Origin: Cryobacterium glucosi
GTDB lineage: Bacteria > Actinomycetota > Actinomycetes > Actinomycetales > Microbacteriaceae
Assembly: GCF_004402235.1 (NCBI RefSeq)
Contig: NZ_SOFS01000019.1
Span: 434,001 to 498,000 of the forward strand
Reading direction: 5' to 3'
Length of the DNA: 64,000 bases
Part shown: positions 46,086 through 55,085 of the stretch, one piece after another
How the letters are laid out: each line of letters opens with the position of its first letter
Numbering within the stretch: the stretch's first letter is position 1
The notes under the pieces: model-generated
Told to the model about the DNA's origin: nothing
Database searches by the model: none
What the model saw: the letters and a program-made list of their open reading frames with translations, nothing else
Position numbers and translations under genes: made by a program

Positions 46086-48071
46086 CTAGTACCGCTCGTC
46101 GGTGAGCGGGCGGGGCGGAATCACAGGGGCGCTCGGTGCCACGGCCGGGACAGCACCCGAGACGGCGCCCGGGCTCGCGACCTGCTCGGAGTAGAGCCGC
46201 GCGTAGACGCCGTTCGCGTCGAGCAGGCCGCCGTGGGTCCCGCTCTCGACGATCCGGCCGCCGTCGACGACGAAGATCACGTCGGCCGCGACGATCGTCG
46301 AGAGTCGGTGGGCGATCGCGATCGTGGTGCGGCCGCGGGACGCGGTGTCGAGTGCCGCCTGCACGACGCGCTCGGAGATGGCGTCGAGGGCGCTCGTCGC
46401 CTCGTCGAGGATGAGCACTTCCGGGTTCTTCAGGAGCACCCTGGCGATGGCGATACGCTGCTTTTCGCCGCCGGAGAGCCGGTACCCGCGCTCGCCGACG
46501 ACCGTGTCGTAGCCGGCGGGGAAGGACGCGATCGTGTCGTGGATGCTCGCGGACCGGGCGGCGGCCTCGAGTTCGTCCGCCGTGGCATCCGGTTTCGCAT
46601 AGCGGAGGTTCTCGGCGATCGTCGCGTGGAAGAGGTAGGTCTCCTGGCTCACAATGCCGATGTGGGAGACGAGGGACTGCTGGGCGAGATCGCGCACGTC
46701 GATGCCGCCGAACAGGACTCGCCCTTCCGTCGCCTCGTAGAAGCGGGGGATCAGGTAGGAGACGGTCGTCTTCCCGGCGCCGGACGGCCCGACGAACGCG
46801 GCGAACTGGCCGGGCTCGATCGTGAACGAGACCTGGTCGAGGGTGGGCCGGGACTCACCGGCGGCATCCGGATAGGCGAACGTGACGGCATCGAATTCGA
46901 CGCGACCGGTGGCGGGGCCGGTCTCGGGCACCGCGAGAGCCTCCGGGGAATCCTGGATCGCCGGGACGAGGTCGAGGTACTGGAAGATCCGCGCGAAGAG
47001 GGCGCTCGAGGTCTGCAGGTCGAGTGCGACCCGCATCAGGCCGAGCAGGGGGAACAGCAGCCGGGACTGCACGGTCGTGAACGCGACGATCGTGCCTGCG
47101 GTGATGTCGGCGGAACCGTTGCTCATCAGCAGGCCGGCGACCAGGTAGACGATCGCGGGGATGCTCGAGAGGAAAATACTGACCATGGCGAAGAACCACT
47201 GGCCGCTCATCTGCTGGCTGACCTGCAGTCGTACCTGGTTGTCGTTCTCGTCCGAGTAGCGGCCGATCTCGGCCTGCTGCCTGGTGAAGCTCTTGGAGAG
47301 CAGAATCCCGGAGACGCTCAGAGTCTCCTGCGTGATCGCGGTCATGTCGGAGAGCGATTCCTGGGTCTTCGCCGCGATCCGGGCGCGGACCTGGCCGACG
47401 CGGCGCTGGGCGATCACGAGGATCGGCATCAGGATCAGGGCGACGATCGTGAGCTGCCAGTCGAGCAGGAGCATCGCGACGAACGCGGCGATCACGGTGA
47501 CGGCGTTGCCGAGCAGGCTCGAGATGGTGTTCGTGAGCACGCTCGCGACGCCGCCGACGTCGTTCTGCAGCCGCGACTGGATGATCCCGGTCTTGGTGCG
47601 GGTGAAGAAGCTCAGCTCCATGGCCTGCAGGTGAGTGAACAGTCGCACGCGCAGGGCGCCCATCACGGTGTTGCCGACACTCGCGGTGAGCCAGGTCTGC
47701 CACACCCCGAGCAGCTGGGAACCGAGGTAGATCGCGATCATGAGCCCGACGAGGGTCGCGAGGCGGGGCAGGTTGGGCTCTCCCCCCGGCGGGAACAGGC
47801 CCTCGTCGAATGCGCGCTGCACGAGCAGAGGCGGGACCACCGAGAGCGCGGCGCTGATGATCACGAGCACGACGGTGACAGTGAGCGCGGTGCGGTGCGG
47901 CGCGAACAGCGCGGCAATCCTGCCGAGGAGGTTCGGTATCCGCGGTGCTTCGGCGTTCTCGGCGCGCTGGGCGACGGGGTCACCGCCGCTGATCCGCCCG
48001 CGCGGGCGTCCGTACTGTCCAGGCCGGCCGGAGGGGGCCGACCCGCCACCGTGGCCGTGCATTGCACTCAT
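46086..48071 (-). CDS. ABC exporter, fused membrane and ATPase domains
   Basis: Half-transporter of 661 residues that works as a homodimer, MsbA/LmrA-like. A Gly/His-rich N-terminus (about 30 residues) precedes six membrane helices (about 60-345, with FFTRTKTGIIQSRLQNDVGGV as first loop). The ATPase domain has Walker A GPSGAGKTTVSYLI, Q-loop GIVSQETYLF, signature RLSGGEKQRIAIARVLL and Walker B VLILDEATSALD, with catalytic Glu present, then the switch His in AHRLST. The cargo is unknown. The start appears leaderless, with a -10 box six bases upstream. Confidence 0.92.
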   Translation of the reverse strand: MSAMHGHGGGSAPSGRPGQYGRPRGRISGGDPVAQRAENAEAPRIPNLLGRIAALFAPHRTALTVTVVLVIISAALSVVPPLLVQRAFDEGLFPPGGEPNLPRLATLVGLMIAIYLGSQLLGVWQTWLTASVGNTVMGALRVRLFTHLQAMELSFFTRTKTGIIQSRLQNDVGGVASVLTNTISSLLGNAVTVIAAFVAMLLLDWQLTIVALILMPILVIAQRRVGQVRARIAAKTQESLSDMTAITQETLSVSGILLSKSFTRQQAEIGRYSDENDNQVRLQVSQQMSGQWFFAMVSIFLSSIPAIVYLVAGLLMSNGSADITAGTIVAFTTVQSRLLFPLLGLMRVALDLQTSSALFARIFQYLDLVPAIQDSPEALAVPETGPATGRVEFDAVTFAYPDAAGESRPTLDQVSFTIEPGQFAAFVGPSGAGKTTVSYLIPRFYEATEGRVLFGGIDVRDLAQQSLVSHIGIVSQETYLFHATIAENLRYAKPDATADELEAAARSASIHDTIASFPAGYDTVVGERGYRLSGGEKQRIAIARVLLKNPEVLILDEATSALDAISERVVQAALDTASRGRTTIAIAHRLSTIVAADVIFVVDGGRIVESGTHGGLLDANGVYARLYSEQVASPGAVSGAVPAVAPSAPVIPPRPLTDERY

Positions 48072-48077
48072 GAAGCC

Positions 48078-48083
48078 AGCCTA
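48078..48083 (-). promoter_or_regulatory. -10 box of a likely leaderless transcript (ABC exporter)
   Basis: On the leftward strand TAGGCT is followed by six bases and the ATG at 48071. No ribosome site is seen. Confidence 0.45.
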
Positions 48084-48127
48084 AACGTCGCCGCAGCGGC
48101 ATCCGCTCGCCTGCAGGGCACGCAACT

Positions 48128-48185
48128 GTGCCCGCTCCGGACACCTGTTCCCGTTGCGCGGGGCACAGGTGTCCGTTACGGGCAC
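48128..48185. repeat. Imperfect 25-bp inverted repeat downstream of aglG
   Basis: Arms starting GTGCCCG and ending CGGGCAC pair over about 21 of 25 positions, with CGGACACCTG fully matched inside and a loop of about eight bases. It lies between the end of the aglG-like gene and the start of the ABC exporter gene, both leftward, so it is probably the operon terminator. The unit CACAGGTGT occurs again just beside the right arm. Confidence 0.55.
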
Positions 48186-48216
48186 AGGTGTTGTTCGAGC
48201 GGATGCCCGGGCCTGG

Positions 48217-49197
48217 TCAGCCCTTCGTCGAGCCGGCCAGCAGGCCGCGCACGAAGTAACGCTGCAGGCTGAAGAACACGATGAGCGGCACGATCAGGGA
48301 CACGAAGGCCGCGGCCGTGAGGCGCTGCCAGTCCTGCCCTCGGGTACCGGTGAGTTCGGCCAGGCGCTGCGTGAGCGGGGCGACATCCGGCGTGCCGCCC
48401 GAGAAGATCAGGGCGACGAGCAGGTCGTTCCAGACCCAGAGGAACTGGAAGATCGCGAAGGACGCGAGCGCGGGCACCGCGAGCGGCAGCACGATCCGGA
48501 AGAAGACCTGGCCGTGGCTGGCGCCGTCGACACGGGCTGCCTCGATGACCTCGCTCGGGATCTCGGAGATGAAGTTGTGCAGCAGGAAGATCGCCAGCGG
48601 CAGCGCGAAGATCGTGTGCGCGATCCAGACCGGCAGGTAGTTCTGCGCCGGGATCATCGGGATCAGCTGGTGCAGCGCCTCCTGCCCGGGCTTCAGGATC
48701 GCGGTGAACATCTGGAGCAGCGGGATCAGCGCGAGCTGCAGGGGCACGATCTGCAGTGCGAACACGAGCACGAAGAGTGCGCCACTGCCCTTGAACTTGA
48801 TCCAGGCAAAGGCGTACGCGGCCATCGAGGCGATCACGAGGGGGAAGATCGTGGCGGGGATCGCGATCGCGAGGGAGTTCACGAAGTACGCGCCGAGCTG
48901 CGGGGAGGACTGCGAGGTGGAGAGCAGCACCTCCTTGTAGTTGTCGAGCGTGAAGCCCGGGTTCTGCAGGATGGTCCACCACCCCGTCGTGGTGATCAGC
49001 CCGGCGGGCCGGAAGGAGGACACGAACAGGCCGAAGGTCGGCAGCGTCCACAGGATCGCGATGACGAGCGACACGACCGTCGCCGTGCGCGACGTGAGGC
49101 GCCGTTTCACCCTGGCCGACTTGGTGCCGACGGTGACGACCTCGAGGGCATTCTTCTTGGTGCCGACGATGGGCAGGTCGACTACGTTGTCGCTCAT
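48217..49197 (-). CDS. aglG: Alpha-glucoside-type ABC permease, AglG/MalG family
   Basis: Inner-membrane permease of 326 residues with six main helices after a 40-residue soluble N-terminus. The EAA loop reads EVIEAARVDGASHGQVFFRI followed by LPLAVPAL. It ends YFVRGLLAGSTKG, typical of MalG proteins. The ATG overlaps the aglF-like stop by four bases. Assignment as AglG rests mainly on the AglE-like binding protein of the same operon. Confidence 0.88.
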   Translation of the reverse strand: MSDNVVDLPIVGTKKNALEVVTVGTKSARVKRRLTSRTATVVSLVIAILWTLPTFGLFVSSFRPAGLITTTGWWTILQNPGFTLDNYKEVLLSTSQSSPQLGAYFVNSLAIAIPATIFPLVIASMAAYAFAWIKFKGSGALFVLVFALQIVPLQLALIPLLQMFTAILKPGQEALHQLIPMIPAQNYLPVWIAHTIFALPLAIFLLHNFISEIPSEVIEAARVDGASHGQVFFRIVLPLAVPALASFAIFQFLWVWNDLLVALIFSGGTPDVAPLTQRLAELTGTRGQDWQRLTAAAFVSLIVPLIVFFSLQRYFVRGLLAGSTKG

Positions 49198-50165
49198 CGG
49201 ATCTCCCTCTGCTTGCGCATGATTCGTACGTTGTAGATGACAATCGGCAGCACCATCAGGAACAGCACGATCGCGAGCGCAGCGCCACGGCCCTGCTCAC
49301 CGGCTCGGAATGCCTGCGTGTACATCTCGTTGGCGATGACGCTCGTGTTGAAGTTACCGGCGGTCATCGTGCGCACGATGTCGAAGACTTTGAGGGTGGC
49401 GATCGAGATAGTCGTGATCACGACGACGAGCGAGCCGCGGATGCCGGGGATCGTCACGTTGGTGAACCGCTGCCAGGCGTTGGTTCCGTCGAGTTCGGCG
49501 GCCTCGATCTGCTCGGTCGGGACCCCCTTGATGGCTGCAGAGAGGATGACCATGGCGAATCCGGTCTGGATCCAGATCATCACGATGATCAGGAGGAAGG
49601 TGTTGATCGGCGAGGTCTGGAGCCACTGCACCGGCTGGCCGCCGAGCCAGACCACGATCTGGTTCAGGAGGCCGATCTGGTCGCTTCCTCCCGACTTGTA
49701 GTCGTAGATGAAGCGCCAGATGATTCCGGCACCGACGAAGGAGATCGCCATCGGCATGAAGACGAGGGCCTTGAAGTATTTCTCTCCCCGGGACTTGTCG
49801 ATGAAGACCGCGTAGCCGAGGCCGATGGCCGTTGAGATCGTCGGCACGACGACAACCCAGATCAGGGTGTTGCCCAGGGTGATCAAAGCAGCCGGCTGGG
49901 TGAACATCCAGACGAAGTTCTCGGCGCCGACATAGGCACCCGAACTGTTGGTGAACGCCAGGAGGGAGGTGCGGAATGCCGGGTAGATCAAACCGGCAAG
50001 CAGCAGGAGGAGGGCGGGCGCGATGAAGAAAGTCAGCTGCCAATAGTCGCGCCCGCGTTTGGGCGCCCTGTCTATCAGGAAAAGCAGGAGACCGATGACA
50101 AGCGCGAACGCTGCCAGTGCCCCCACTACCTGGATTATCTTTCCGAGTAAGTCTGCGGTCGTCAT
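49194..50165 (-). CDS. aglF: Alpha-glucoside-type ABC permease, AglF/MalF family
   Basis: Inner-membrane permease of 323 residues with about eight hydrophobic segments. The EAA loop is EQIEAAELDGTNAWQRFTNV with the following IPGIRGS. It lies between the binding-protein gene (167-bp gap with a hairpin) and the aglG-like gene (ATGA overlap). No ATPase gene is present; such importers commonly share an MsiK-type ATPase encoded elsewhere. Confidence 0.88.
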   Translation of the reverse strand: MTTADLLGKIIQVVGALAAFALVIGLLLFLIDRAPKRGRDYWQLTFFIAPALLLLLAGLIYPAFRTSLLAFTNSSGAYVGAENFVWMFTQPAALITLGNTLIWVVVVPTISTAIGLGYAVFIDKSRGEKYFKALVFMPMAISFVGAGIIWRFIYDYKSGGSDQIGLLNQIVVWLGGQPVQWLQTSPINTFLLIIVMIWIQTGFAMVILSAAIKGVPTEQIEAAELDGTNAWQRFTNVTIPGIRGSLVVVITTISIATLKVFDIVRTMTAGNFNTSVIANEMYTQAFRAGEQGRGAALAIVLFLMVLPIVIYNVRIMRKQREIR

Positions 50166-50302
50166 TGGCCGGTCCCTTCAATCGTGCGCGAAGCGGTCGT
50201 GCGAGGGGTCGCGTGGAGGTCTTGTGGGTGGTGCAGGTGGTGCGGTCGTGCGGGAGGCGGGTGGCGGGGCCCGCCGACTTCTCGGCAGGCCCCGCCCCGG
50301 TT

Positions 50303-50326
50303 GGGGCATCCGCTAGCGGATGCCCC
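50303..50326 (-). terminator. Perfect palindrome just after aglE
   Basis: GGGGCATCCGCT and its complement form a 24-bp perfect palindrome, seven bases beyond the aglE stop codon. No T-tract follows. As at chvE-mmsA, it probably reduces read-through into the permease genes or protects the aglE mRNA. Confidence 0.65.
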
Positions 50327-50332
50327 GGGGAA

Positions 50333-51697
50333 CTAGCTCTTCGGCCAGCTCGCCTCAATGGTGTCCGTGACCTTCTGGCTGCTGTCGCCGCTCAGCCAGG
50401 ACACGATGCCCTTCCAGAACGAGTCGGTGCCGACGGCACCGGGCATCAGGTCGGAACCGTCGAAACGGAACACCGTCTTCGGGTCCTGCAGGATGGTGAT
50501 GCTCTGCTTGAGCAGGTCGCTCGAGGCGTTCGCGGGGTCGAGGCCGGTGTTGGCGCTGATCACGCCGCCCTCCTTGACCCGGTTGTTCGCCCAGGTGTCA
50601 CTGGACAGGTAGGTGAGCGTCGCGGTGATCGCGTCGCTCGTCTTGAAGGCTCCGACGAGCTCGCCGCCACCGGTGACCGCCTGGTCGCCGCCGGCCTTGA
50701 CCGGGGGAAGCAGGAACGCGTAGACATCGCCCGTGGGGGAAACCGTCACCGCGGAGCCGTCCGCCTTCTTCCAGAAGCCCTCGTAGAACGAGGCCTGGTG
50801 GTGCAGGGAGCACTTACCGTCGAGGATCGGGAGGCCCGCGTCGCCGAACTGCGTGGAGATGATCGACGAGACATCGCCGAGACCACCGTTGACGTCGTCC
50901 GGGTTCTTGAGGATCGCACCGACGGAGTCGAACGCCTTCACGATGGCGGGGTCGTTGAACGGGATCTTGTGCGTGACCCACTTGTCGTAGGTGTCCGCGC
51001 CGGCCTGGCGAAGCACGTAGTCCTCGACCCAGTCGGTTCCCGGCCAGCCGGTTGCGTCACCTGATCCGACACCGGCACACCACGGCTTGTGGTCGCCGTC
51101 GGCCGCGATCTTCGCGGTGAGTGCGGTCAGTTCATCGAGGGTCTTCGGGATTTCGTAGCCCTTGGCCTTGAATTCCGCAGGCGAGTACCAGACGTAGCCC
51201 TTGACGCTCGCCATCAGCGGGGCGGCGTAGAAGGTGCCGTCAGCTGCGGTGCCGTAGCCCTTCCAGTCCTTCGACCACCACTTGTCGACGTTCGCCTCGA
51301 CGGCGGCCGGCGCCTTCTTGAGGAAGCCGGCAGCAGCGAGCTTGTTGAAGAGGCCCGGCTGCGGGATGATGCCGATGTCGGGAGCGTTGCCACCCTCGGC
51401 GAGCACCGCGATCTGGGCTTCGAATTCCTTCGTGCCCTGGTAGGTGACCTTGATGCCCGTGCAGGACTGGAAGTCGGCCCAGGAATTGACGAGGCGATCG
51501 GCCTCGACGTCCTGGATGGTGCCACCGATCTTGACCTCGGGGCTGTCCTTGAACGTCCCGTAGGACGCGTAGTCGGCACAGTTGGACGACGACGAACTGG
51601 ATGCGGCGATGTCGCCTGTGCATCCGGTCAGGGCGAGTCCGACCACGGCCGCGGTGGCCAGCGGCAGGTAGAGCCGGCGGTGCTGCTTCACGCTCAT
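50333..51697 (-). CDS. aglE: Alpha-glucoside-binding lipoprotein, AglE type
   Basis: Binding lipoprotein of 454 residues; lipobox LTGC with Cys26. The order of motifs matches rhizobial AglE: KEFEAQIAVLAEGGNAPDIG, PQPGLF, VKGYVWYSPAEFKAKGY, DHKPWCAGVGSGDATGWPGT, DWVEDYVLR and the end FRFDGSDLMPGAVGTDSFW. AglE proteins bind sucrose, maltose, trehalose and related alpha-glucosides. AGGAG lies six bases before the ATG at 51697. It starts the operon and is divergent from a LacI gene. Confidence 0.92.
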   Translation of the reverse strand: MSVKQHRRLYLPLATAAVVGLALTGCTGDIAASSSSSSNCADYASYGTFKDSPEVKIGGTIQDVEADRLVNSWADFQSCTGIKVTYQGTKEFEAQIAVLAEGGNAPDIGIIPQPGLFNKLAAAGFLKKAPAAVEANVDKWWSKDWKGYGTAADGTFYAAPLMASVKGYVWYSPAEFKAKGYEIPKTLDELTALTAKIAADGDHKPWCAGVGSGDATGWPGTDWVEDYVLRQAGADTYDKWVTHKIPFNDPAIVKAFDSVGAILKNPDDVNGGLGDVSSIISTQFGDAGLPILDGKCSLHHQASFYEGFWKKADGSAVTVSPTGDVYAFLLPPVKAGGDQAVTGGGELVGAFKTSDAITATLTYLSSDTWANNRVKEGGVISANTGLDPANASSDLLKQSITILQDPKTVFRFDGSDLMPGAVGTDSFWKGIVSWLSGDSSQKVTDTIEASWPKS

Positions 51698-51851
51698 GCG
51701 TTTCTCCTCATTGAGTGATGCGGGTACGCGAGCTATGCGGTTCACGTACCGAAATGTGATGCGGGACTGTGTTGCGGGAATGTACTGCGGGAATCAAGAA
51801 CTGCAATACGGGATCGTGCCGGGTATCCGATTCCCCTGCCTTCGTAAGTAA

Positions 51852-51863
51852 GGAACCGGTTCC
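51852..51863. promoter_or_regulatory. LacI-type operator near aglE
   Basis: GGAACCGGTTCC is a perfect palindrome with central CG. It lies about 155 bases upstream of aglE and its centre is 144 bp from the second site. Confidence 0.75.
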
Positions 51864-51993
51864 ACATCACAAACTACGGGAGGTCAGCGGGATTGGCAAG
51901 ACAATCTTTGTCACGAAATCGCAAAGATTCCGGCGATGATCGCGCGACCACGCACACGCGGGCATTAAAAGTGTCACAGTTCAGCCTTTTCTG

Positions 51994-52009
51994 CTGGAAC
52001 CGGTTCCAG
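51994..52009. promoter_or_regulatory. LacI-type operator near the regulator gene
   Basis: CTGGAACCGGTTCCAG is a perfect 16-bp palindrome, 53 bases upstream of the LacI start. It shares the core with 51852-51863 and suits autoregulation plus looping. Confidence 0.78.
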
Positions 52010-52062
52010 TAACAGCGAAAGGAGCGCTACTCTTTCGTTACCGATCCAAAGGAGGACGAGTC

Positions 52063-53100
52063 GTGAGCGCAATCGCCGACGTGGCACGCCTCGCAGGCGT
52101 TGCAAAAGCGACGGCATCCCGCGCACTCAGCGGTCGCGGTTACGTTTCGGAGGCGACGCGGCTCCGGGTCGTCGCGGCCGCGAGGGAGATCGGCTACGTC
52201 GCCTCGCCGAACGCCGCGAGCCTCGTGACCGGGCGCACGAAGAACGTCGGCGTGATCATCCCGTTCATCAGCCGGTGGTTCTTCTCCGAGGTGCTCGAGA
52301 GCCTGGAACAGGCCCTGCTCGCAGAGGGCTACGACATGACGCTCTACAACCTCCCGGCAGCGTCCGCCGAACGCGACAGCGTCTTCGAGTACTTCCTCGC
52401 TCGCAAGCGGTTCGACGGGGTCATCTCTGTCGGCGTCGCCTTGAGCGAGGCGGAGGTCGATCGACTTCACCGCCTCGGGAGGCCGTTGATCGGCATCGGC
52501 GGGCCGATCAGGGACGTGCACACGATCGCGATCGACGATGTCGCGACAGCGCGGCTCGCGACCGAACACCTGCTCGGCCTCGGCCACGTCGACGTCGTGC
52601 ACGTCGGCGGAGATCCGATCGACGAGATGGACTTCCGGGTGCACAGCCAGCGCCTGAGTGGCTTCTACTCCGCCATGCGCGACGCAGGCCGCTCGACGGA
52701 CCGATGCTTCTACCCCTGCGAATTCAGCATGCCCGGCGGCTACGAGGTGGGGTTGTCCGTGCTCGGCGACCCGCGTACCCGTCCGACCGCGATCTTCGCC
52801 GCGAGCGACGAAATCGCCATCGGCGTCATCGTCGCGGCGCGGGAACTCGGCATCCAGGTGCCGGCCGAGCTGTCCGTGATCGGCATCGACGGGCATCCGT
52901 ACGCGGACATGTTCCGCCTCACGACCCTGGAGCAGCATCCACGCAGGCAGGGACGCCTCGCCGTGAGCGCGCTCCTGACCGAACTCGCGCGCCCGACGGA
53001 CGCGGACGCGAGGCTCGAGGAAGACGGATACCTCACGGTGCTGCCGACGAACCTCGTGATCCGGTCGAGCACGAGCGGCCCGCACCGGCCACGCAGTTAG
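52063..53100 (+). CDS. LacI-family regulator of the alpha-glucoside importer
   Basis: Repressor of 345 residues. The helix-turn-helix is at the very N-terminus (AIADVARLAGVAKATASRALSGRGYVSE), and the effector domain is complete (VGVIIPFISRWFFSEVLESLE; TIAIDDVATARLATEHLL; AIFAASDEIAIGVIVAA; SVIGIDGHPYADMFRLTTLEQ). It is of the AglR/MalR group by context. GTG start with AAAGGAGGA five bases upstream. Its last four bases overlap the end of the convergent MFS gene. Confidence 0.93.
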   Translation: MSAIADVARLAGVAKATASRALSGRGYVSEATRLRVVAAAREIGYVASPNAASLVTGRTKNVGVIIPFISRWFFSEVLESLEQALLAEGYDMTLYNLPAASAERDSVFEYFLARKRFDGVISVGVALSEAEVDRLHRLGRPLIGIGGPIRDVHTIAIDDVATARLATEHLLGLGHVDVVHVGGDPIDEMDFRVHSQRLSGFYSAMRDAGRSTDRCFYPCEFSMPGGYEVGLSVLGDPRTRPTAIFAASDEIAIGVIVAARELGIQVPAELSVIGIDGHPYADMFRLTTLEQHPRRQGRLAVSALLTELARPTDADARLEEDGYLTVLPTNLVIRSSTSGPHRPRS

Positions 53101-54389
53101 CTGTCTCCGGCGCCGATCGCCTCTGCCTCTTCGAGCTCGTCCTCCATCGCACCGTCAGCACGGGCGAGGTGGCGGTGGCCGAGCACGAGAATCGCGACGG
53201 CCACGAGGACGGATGCCGCCCCGGCGTAGAACGGGACCGCCGGCCCGAAGAACTCCGCGAGCAGGGTTGCGGCAGGCGGCGCGATCGCCCCGCCGAGGAA
53301 CCGCACGCCCGAATAGGCCGAGGACGCTACCGGGCGCGGCAGGTCGGTCGCCTCCATCACGGATTCGGTGAGCACGGTGTTGAGCACGCCGAGCAGCAGC
53401 CCGCCGACGATGACGCACGTGACGACACCGGTGGCCGAGCCGATCAGCACGCCCGCTGCCGCGAGGTCGAGGGCGAGCAGGGGCAGCACGAGCCAGAGCA
53501 CCCGGCTGCGGCGCATCCGCCTGGTCAGGAGCGGGGCGACCCAGACCGAGGTGACGGCGAGCGAGATGCCCCAGCCGAAGAAGACCAGGCCGAGGGTGAT
53601 CGCACTGCCCAGGCCGAGCGGCACGAGCGCGAACGGCGTGTACGCGAGCAGCACGAAGAAGCCGATGTTGTAGAACAGGGCCGCGCTCGCGAGGATGCCG
53701 AGCCCCGGCCGGGCGAGCGCCCGGAAGGGTGCTGACAGCCGGATCGGCGCGGGCTTCTGCGGCTCCTTCTTCAGCATCACGATGATCGCCACGAAGCCGA
53801 TCGCCATCAGCGCCGTACTGCCGAAGAAGGGCCCTCGCCAGCTGATGCTGCCGAGCAGCCCGCCGATGAGCGGGCCGATCGCGATGCCGAGCCCGAGGGC
53901 CGCCTCGTAGAGGATGATCGCCGAGGACGTGCCTCCGGATGCCGCGCCGACGATGGTCGCGAGCGCGGTCGAGATGAAGAGGGCGTTGCCGAGGCCCCAG
54001 CCGGCGCGGAAGCCGATGATGGTCTCGACGTTCTGCGACAGGCCGGCGGCGAGCGCGAACACGATGATGAGCGCGAGGCCGATCAGCAGGGTGCGCTTGG
54101 CGCCGATCCTGCTGGACAGCCAGCTCGTGAAGAACATCGCGATCCCGGTGATCACGAGGTAGCTCGTGAAGAGCATCTCGGTCTGGGTCGGGCTCGCGGC
54201 GAGGTCGCGGGCGATCGCAGGCAGGATCGGGTCGACGAGGCCGATGCCCATGAACGCGATCACGCACGCGAAGGCGACGGCCCAGACCGCGGTCGGCTGG
54301 TGCAGGATGCTGCCGGCGCCTTCCCGTCGTCCCTGCACGTCGGTTGCGGCAGGGGTTCCGTGTTCCGCCAGCGCGGTCACGCGGCTCAT
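53097..54389 (-). CDS. MFS drug-efflux-type transporter
   Basis: Membrane transporter of 430 residues with 12 helices. LVDPILPAIARDLAASPTQTEMLFTSYLVI and WLSSRIGAKRTLLIGL (the helix 2-3 motif) match the DHA1 drug:proton antiporters. It is preceded, with ATGA overlap, by a MarR gene, an arrangement typical of inducible efflux. The acidic tail after helix 12 is about 25 residues. It converges with the LacI gene without room for a terminator. Confidence 0.9.
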   Translation of the reverse strand: MSRVTALAEHGTPAATDVQGRREGAGSILHQPTAVWAVAFACVIAFMGIGLVDPILPAIARDLAASPTQTEMLFTSYLVITGIAMFFTSWLSSRIGAKRTLLIGLALIIVFALAAGLSQNVETIIGFRAGWGLGNALFISTALATIVGAASGGTSSAIILYEAALGLGIAIGPLIGGLLGSISWRGPFFGSTALMAIGFVAIIVMLKKEPQKPAPIRLSAPFRALARPGLGILASAALFYNIGFFVLLAYTPFALVPLGLGSAITLGLVFFGWGISLAVTSVWVAPLLTRRMRRSRVLWLVLPLLALDLAAAGVLIGSATGVVTCVIVGGLLLGVLNTVLTESVMEATDLPRPVASSAYSGVRFLGGAIAPPAATLLAEFFGPAVPFYAGAASVLVAVAILVLGHRHLARADGAMEDELEEAEAIGAGDS

Positions 54390-54901
54390 GCGCGGGCTCC
54401 GGCCGGACGGCCAGGCTCAGACGCAGGCACACGTGCCGTAGTGACGGCCGCGGTGGGCACCCGCTCCACGGGCACCTCGCTGCCGTCGAGGCGTTCGCGC
54501 AGGATGTCGACGGCGTTGCGGATCGTGGCGAGCTCGGCATCCGCCAGCCCGTCGAACATCGGCAGGAGGGCTTCGGCGAGTTCGCTGCGCCAGGCGGAGA
54601 GCGCTGCGTTGCCGGCAGCAGTGATCACGGTGCTCGTGACGCGGGCGTCGAGCGGGTCGGCGAGACGGGCGGCCCAGCCGCGTTCGACGAGGTGTGCGAC
54701 GAGCTTGGTCGCGGTCGGCTGCGAGATGCGGCTGCGGGCGGCGATCTCGCCGAGGCGGATCGGGCCGAGCTGGCGGAGCACGCTCAGGGTGCGCCAGACG
54801 GCCGGCGACTCCCGGCTGTCCGCGGCGTGGGCGGCGACCCGGGTGAGCCGGTGGTTCACGGTGATCAGGTCACCGAGGAGTGCGGGAAGGTCAGAAGGCA
54901 T
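54386..54901 (-). CDS. MarR-family regulator of the adjacent MFS gene
   Basis: Winged-helix repressor of 171 residues: LGPIRLGEIAARSRISQPTATKLVAHLVERGW forms the recognition helices (for example SQPTATKLVAHL) and DPLDARVTSTVITAAG the wing. The ATG at 54901 is chosen because TACAGT lies exactly six bases upstream, implying a leaderless mRNA, and because two operators lie at 54915-54950, where starts at 54916 or 54937 would fall. The C-terminal 30 residues are Pro/Arg rich. It is coupled to the MFS gene by ATGA. Confidence 0.88.
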   Translation of the reverse strand: MPSDLPALLGDLITVNHRLTRVAAHAADSRESPAVWRTLSVLRQLGPIRLGEIAARSRISQPTATKLVAHLVERGWAARLADPLDARVTSTVITAAGNAALSAWRSELAEALLPMFDGLADAELATIRNAVDILRERLDGSEVPVERVPTAAVTTARVPASEPGRPAGARA

Positions 54902-54907
54902 TCCCCC

Positions 54908-54950
54908 ACTGTACATAGCTTGGCTATCTATGTCCATAGCCCGGCTATGG
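54908..54950 (-). promoter_or_regulatory. Leaderless -10 box and twin MarR operators
   Basis: -10 TACAGT on the leftward strand spans 54908-54913. Site 1, ATAGC-N3-GCTAT, spans 54915-54927. Site 2, CCATAGC-N3-GCTATGG, spans 54934-54950. The centres are 21 bp apart, two helical turns, so two dimers would bind the same face of the DNA over the promoter. Confidence 0.75.
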
Positions 54951-54990
54951 ACATCGGCCCGCGCCCGGGTTCGGTCGGATTAAACAGCAG

Positions 54991-55021
54991 AGGGCGCCGC
55001 ATCCAGTGGATGCGACGCCCT
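54991..55021 (-). terminator. Stem-loop after rplL
   Basis: AGGGCG-CGCATCC and GGATGCG-CGCCCT pair around AGT with one internal mismatch. It lies 65 bases beyond the rplL stop. A weak T-containing stretch (CTGTTTAAT) follows on the leftward strand. Confidence 0.6.
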
Positions 55022-55085
55022 CGGCGTGTTGCGAATCGAACGGCTGACGCCTGTCGACCTCGAGTGAACCCCCTGGGGGGCCCGA

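Noticed and set aside
46086..48071. Two-gene heterodimeric ABC exporter
   Set aside because: Only one half-transporter gene is present and its ATPase site is complete, so a homodimer is the simpler reading.
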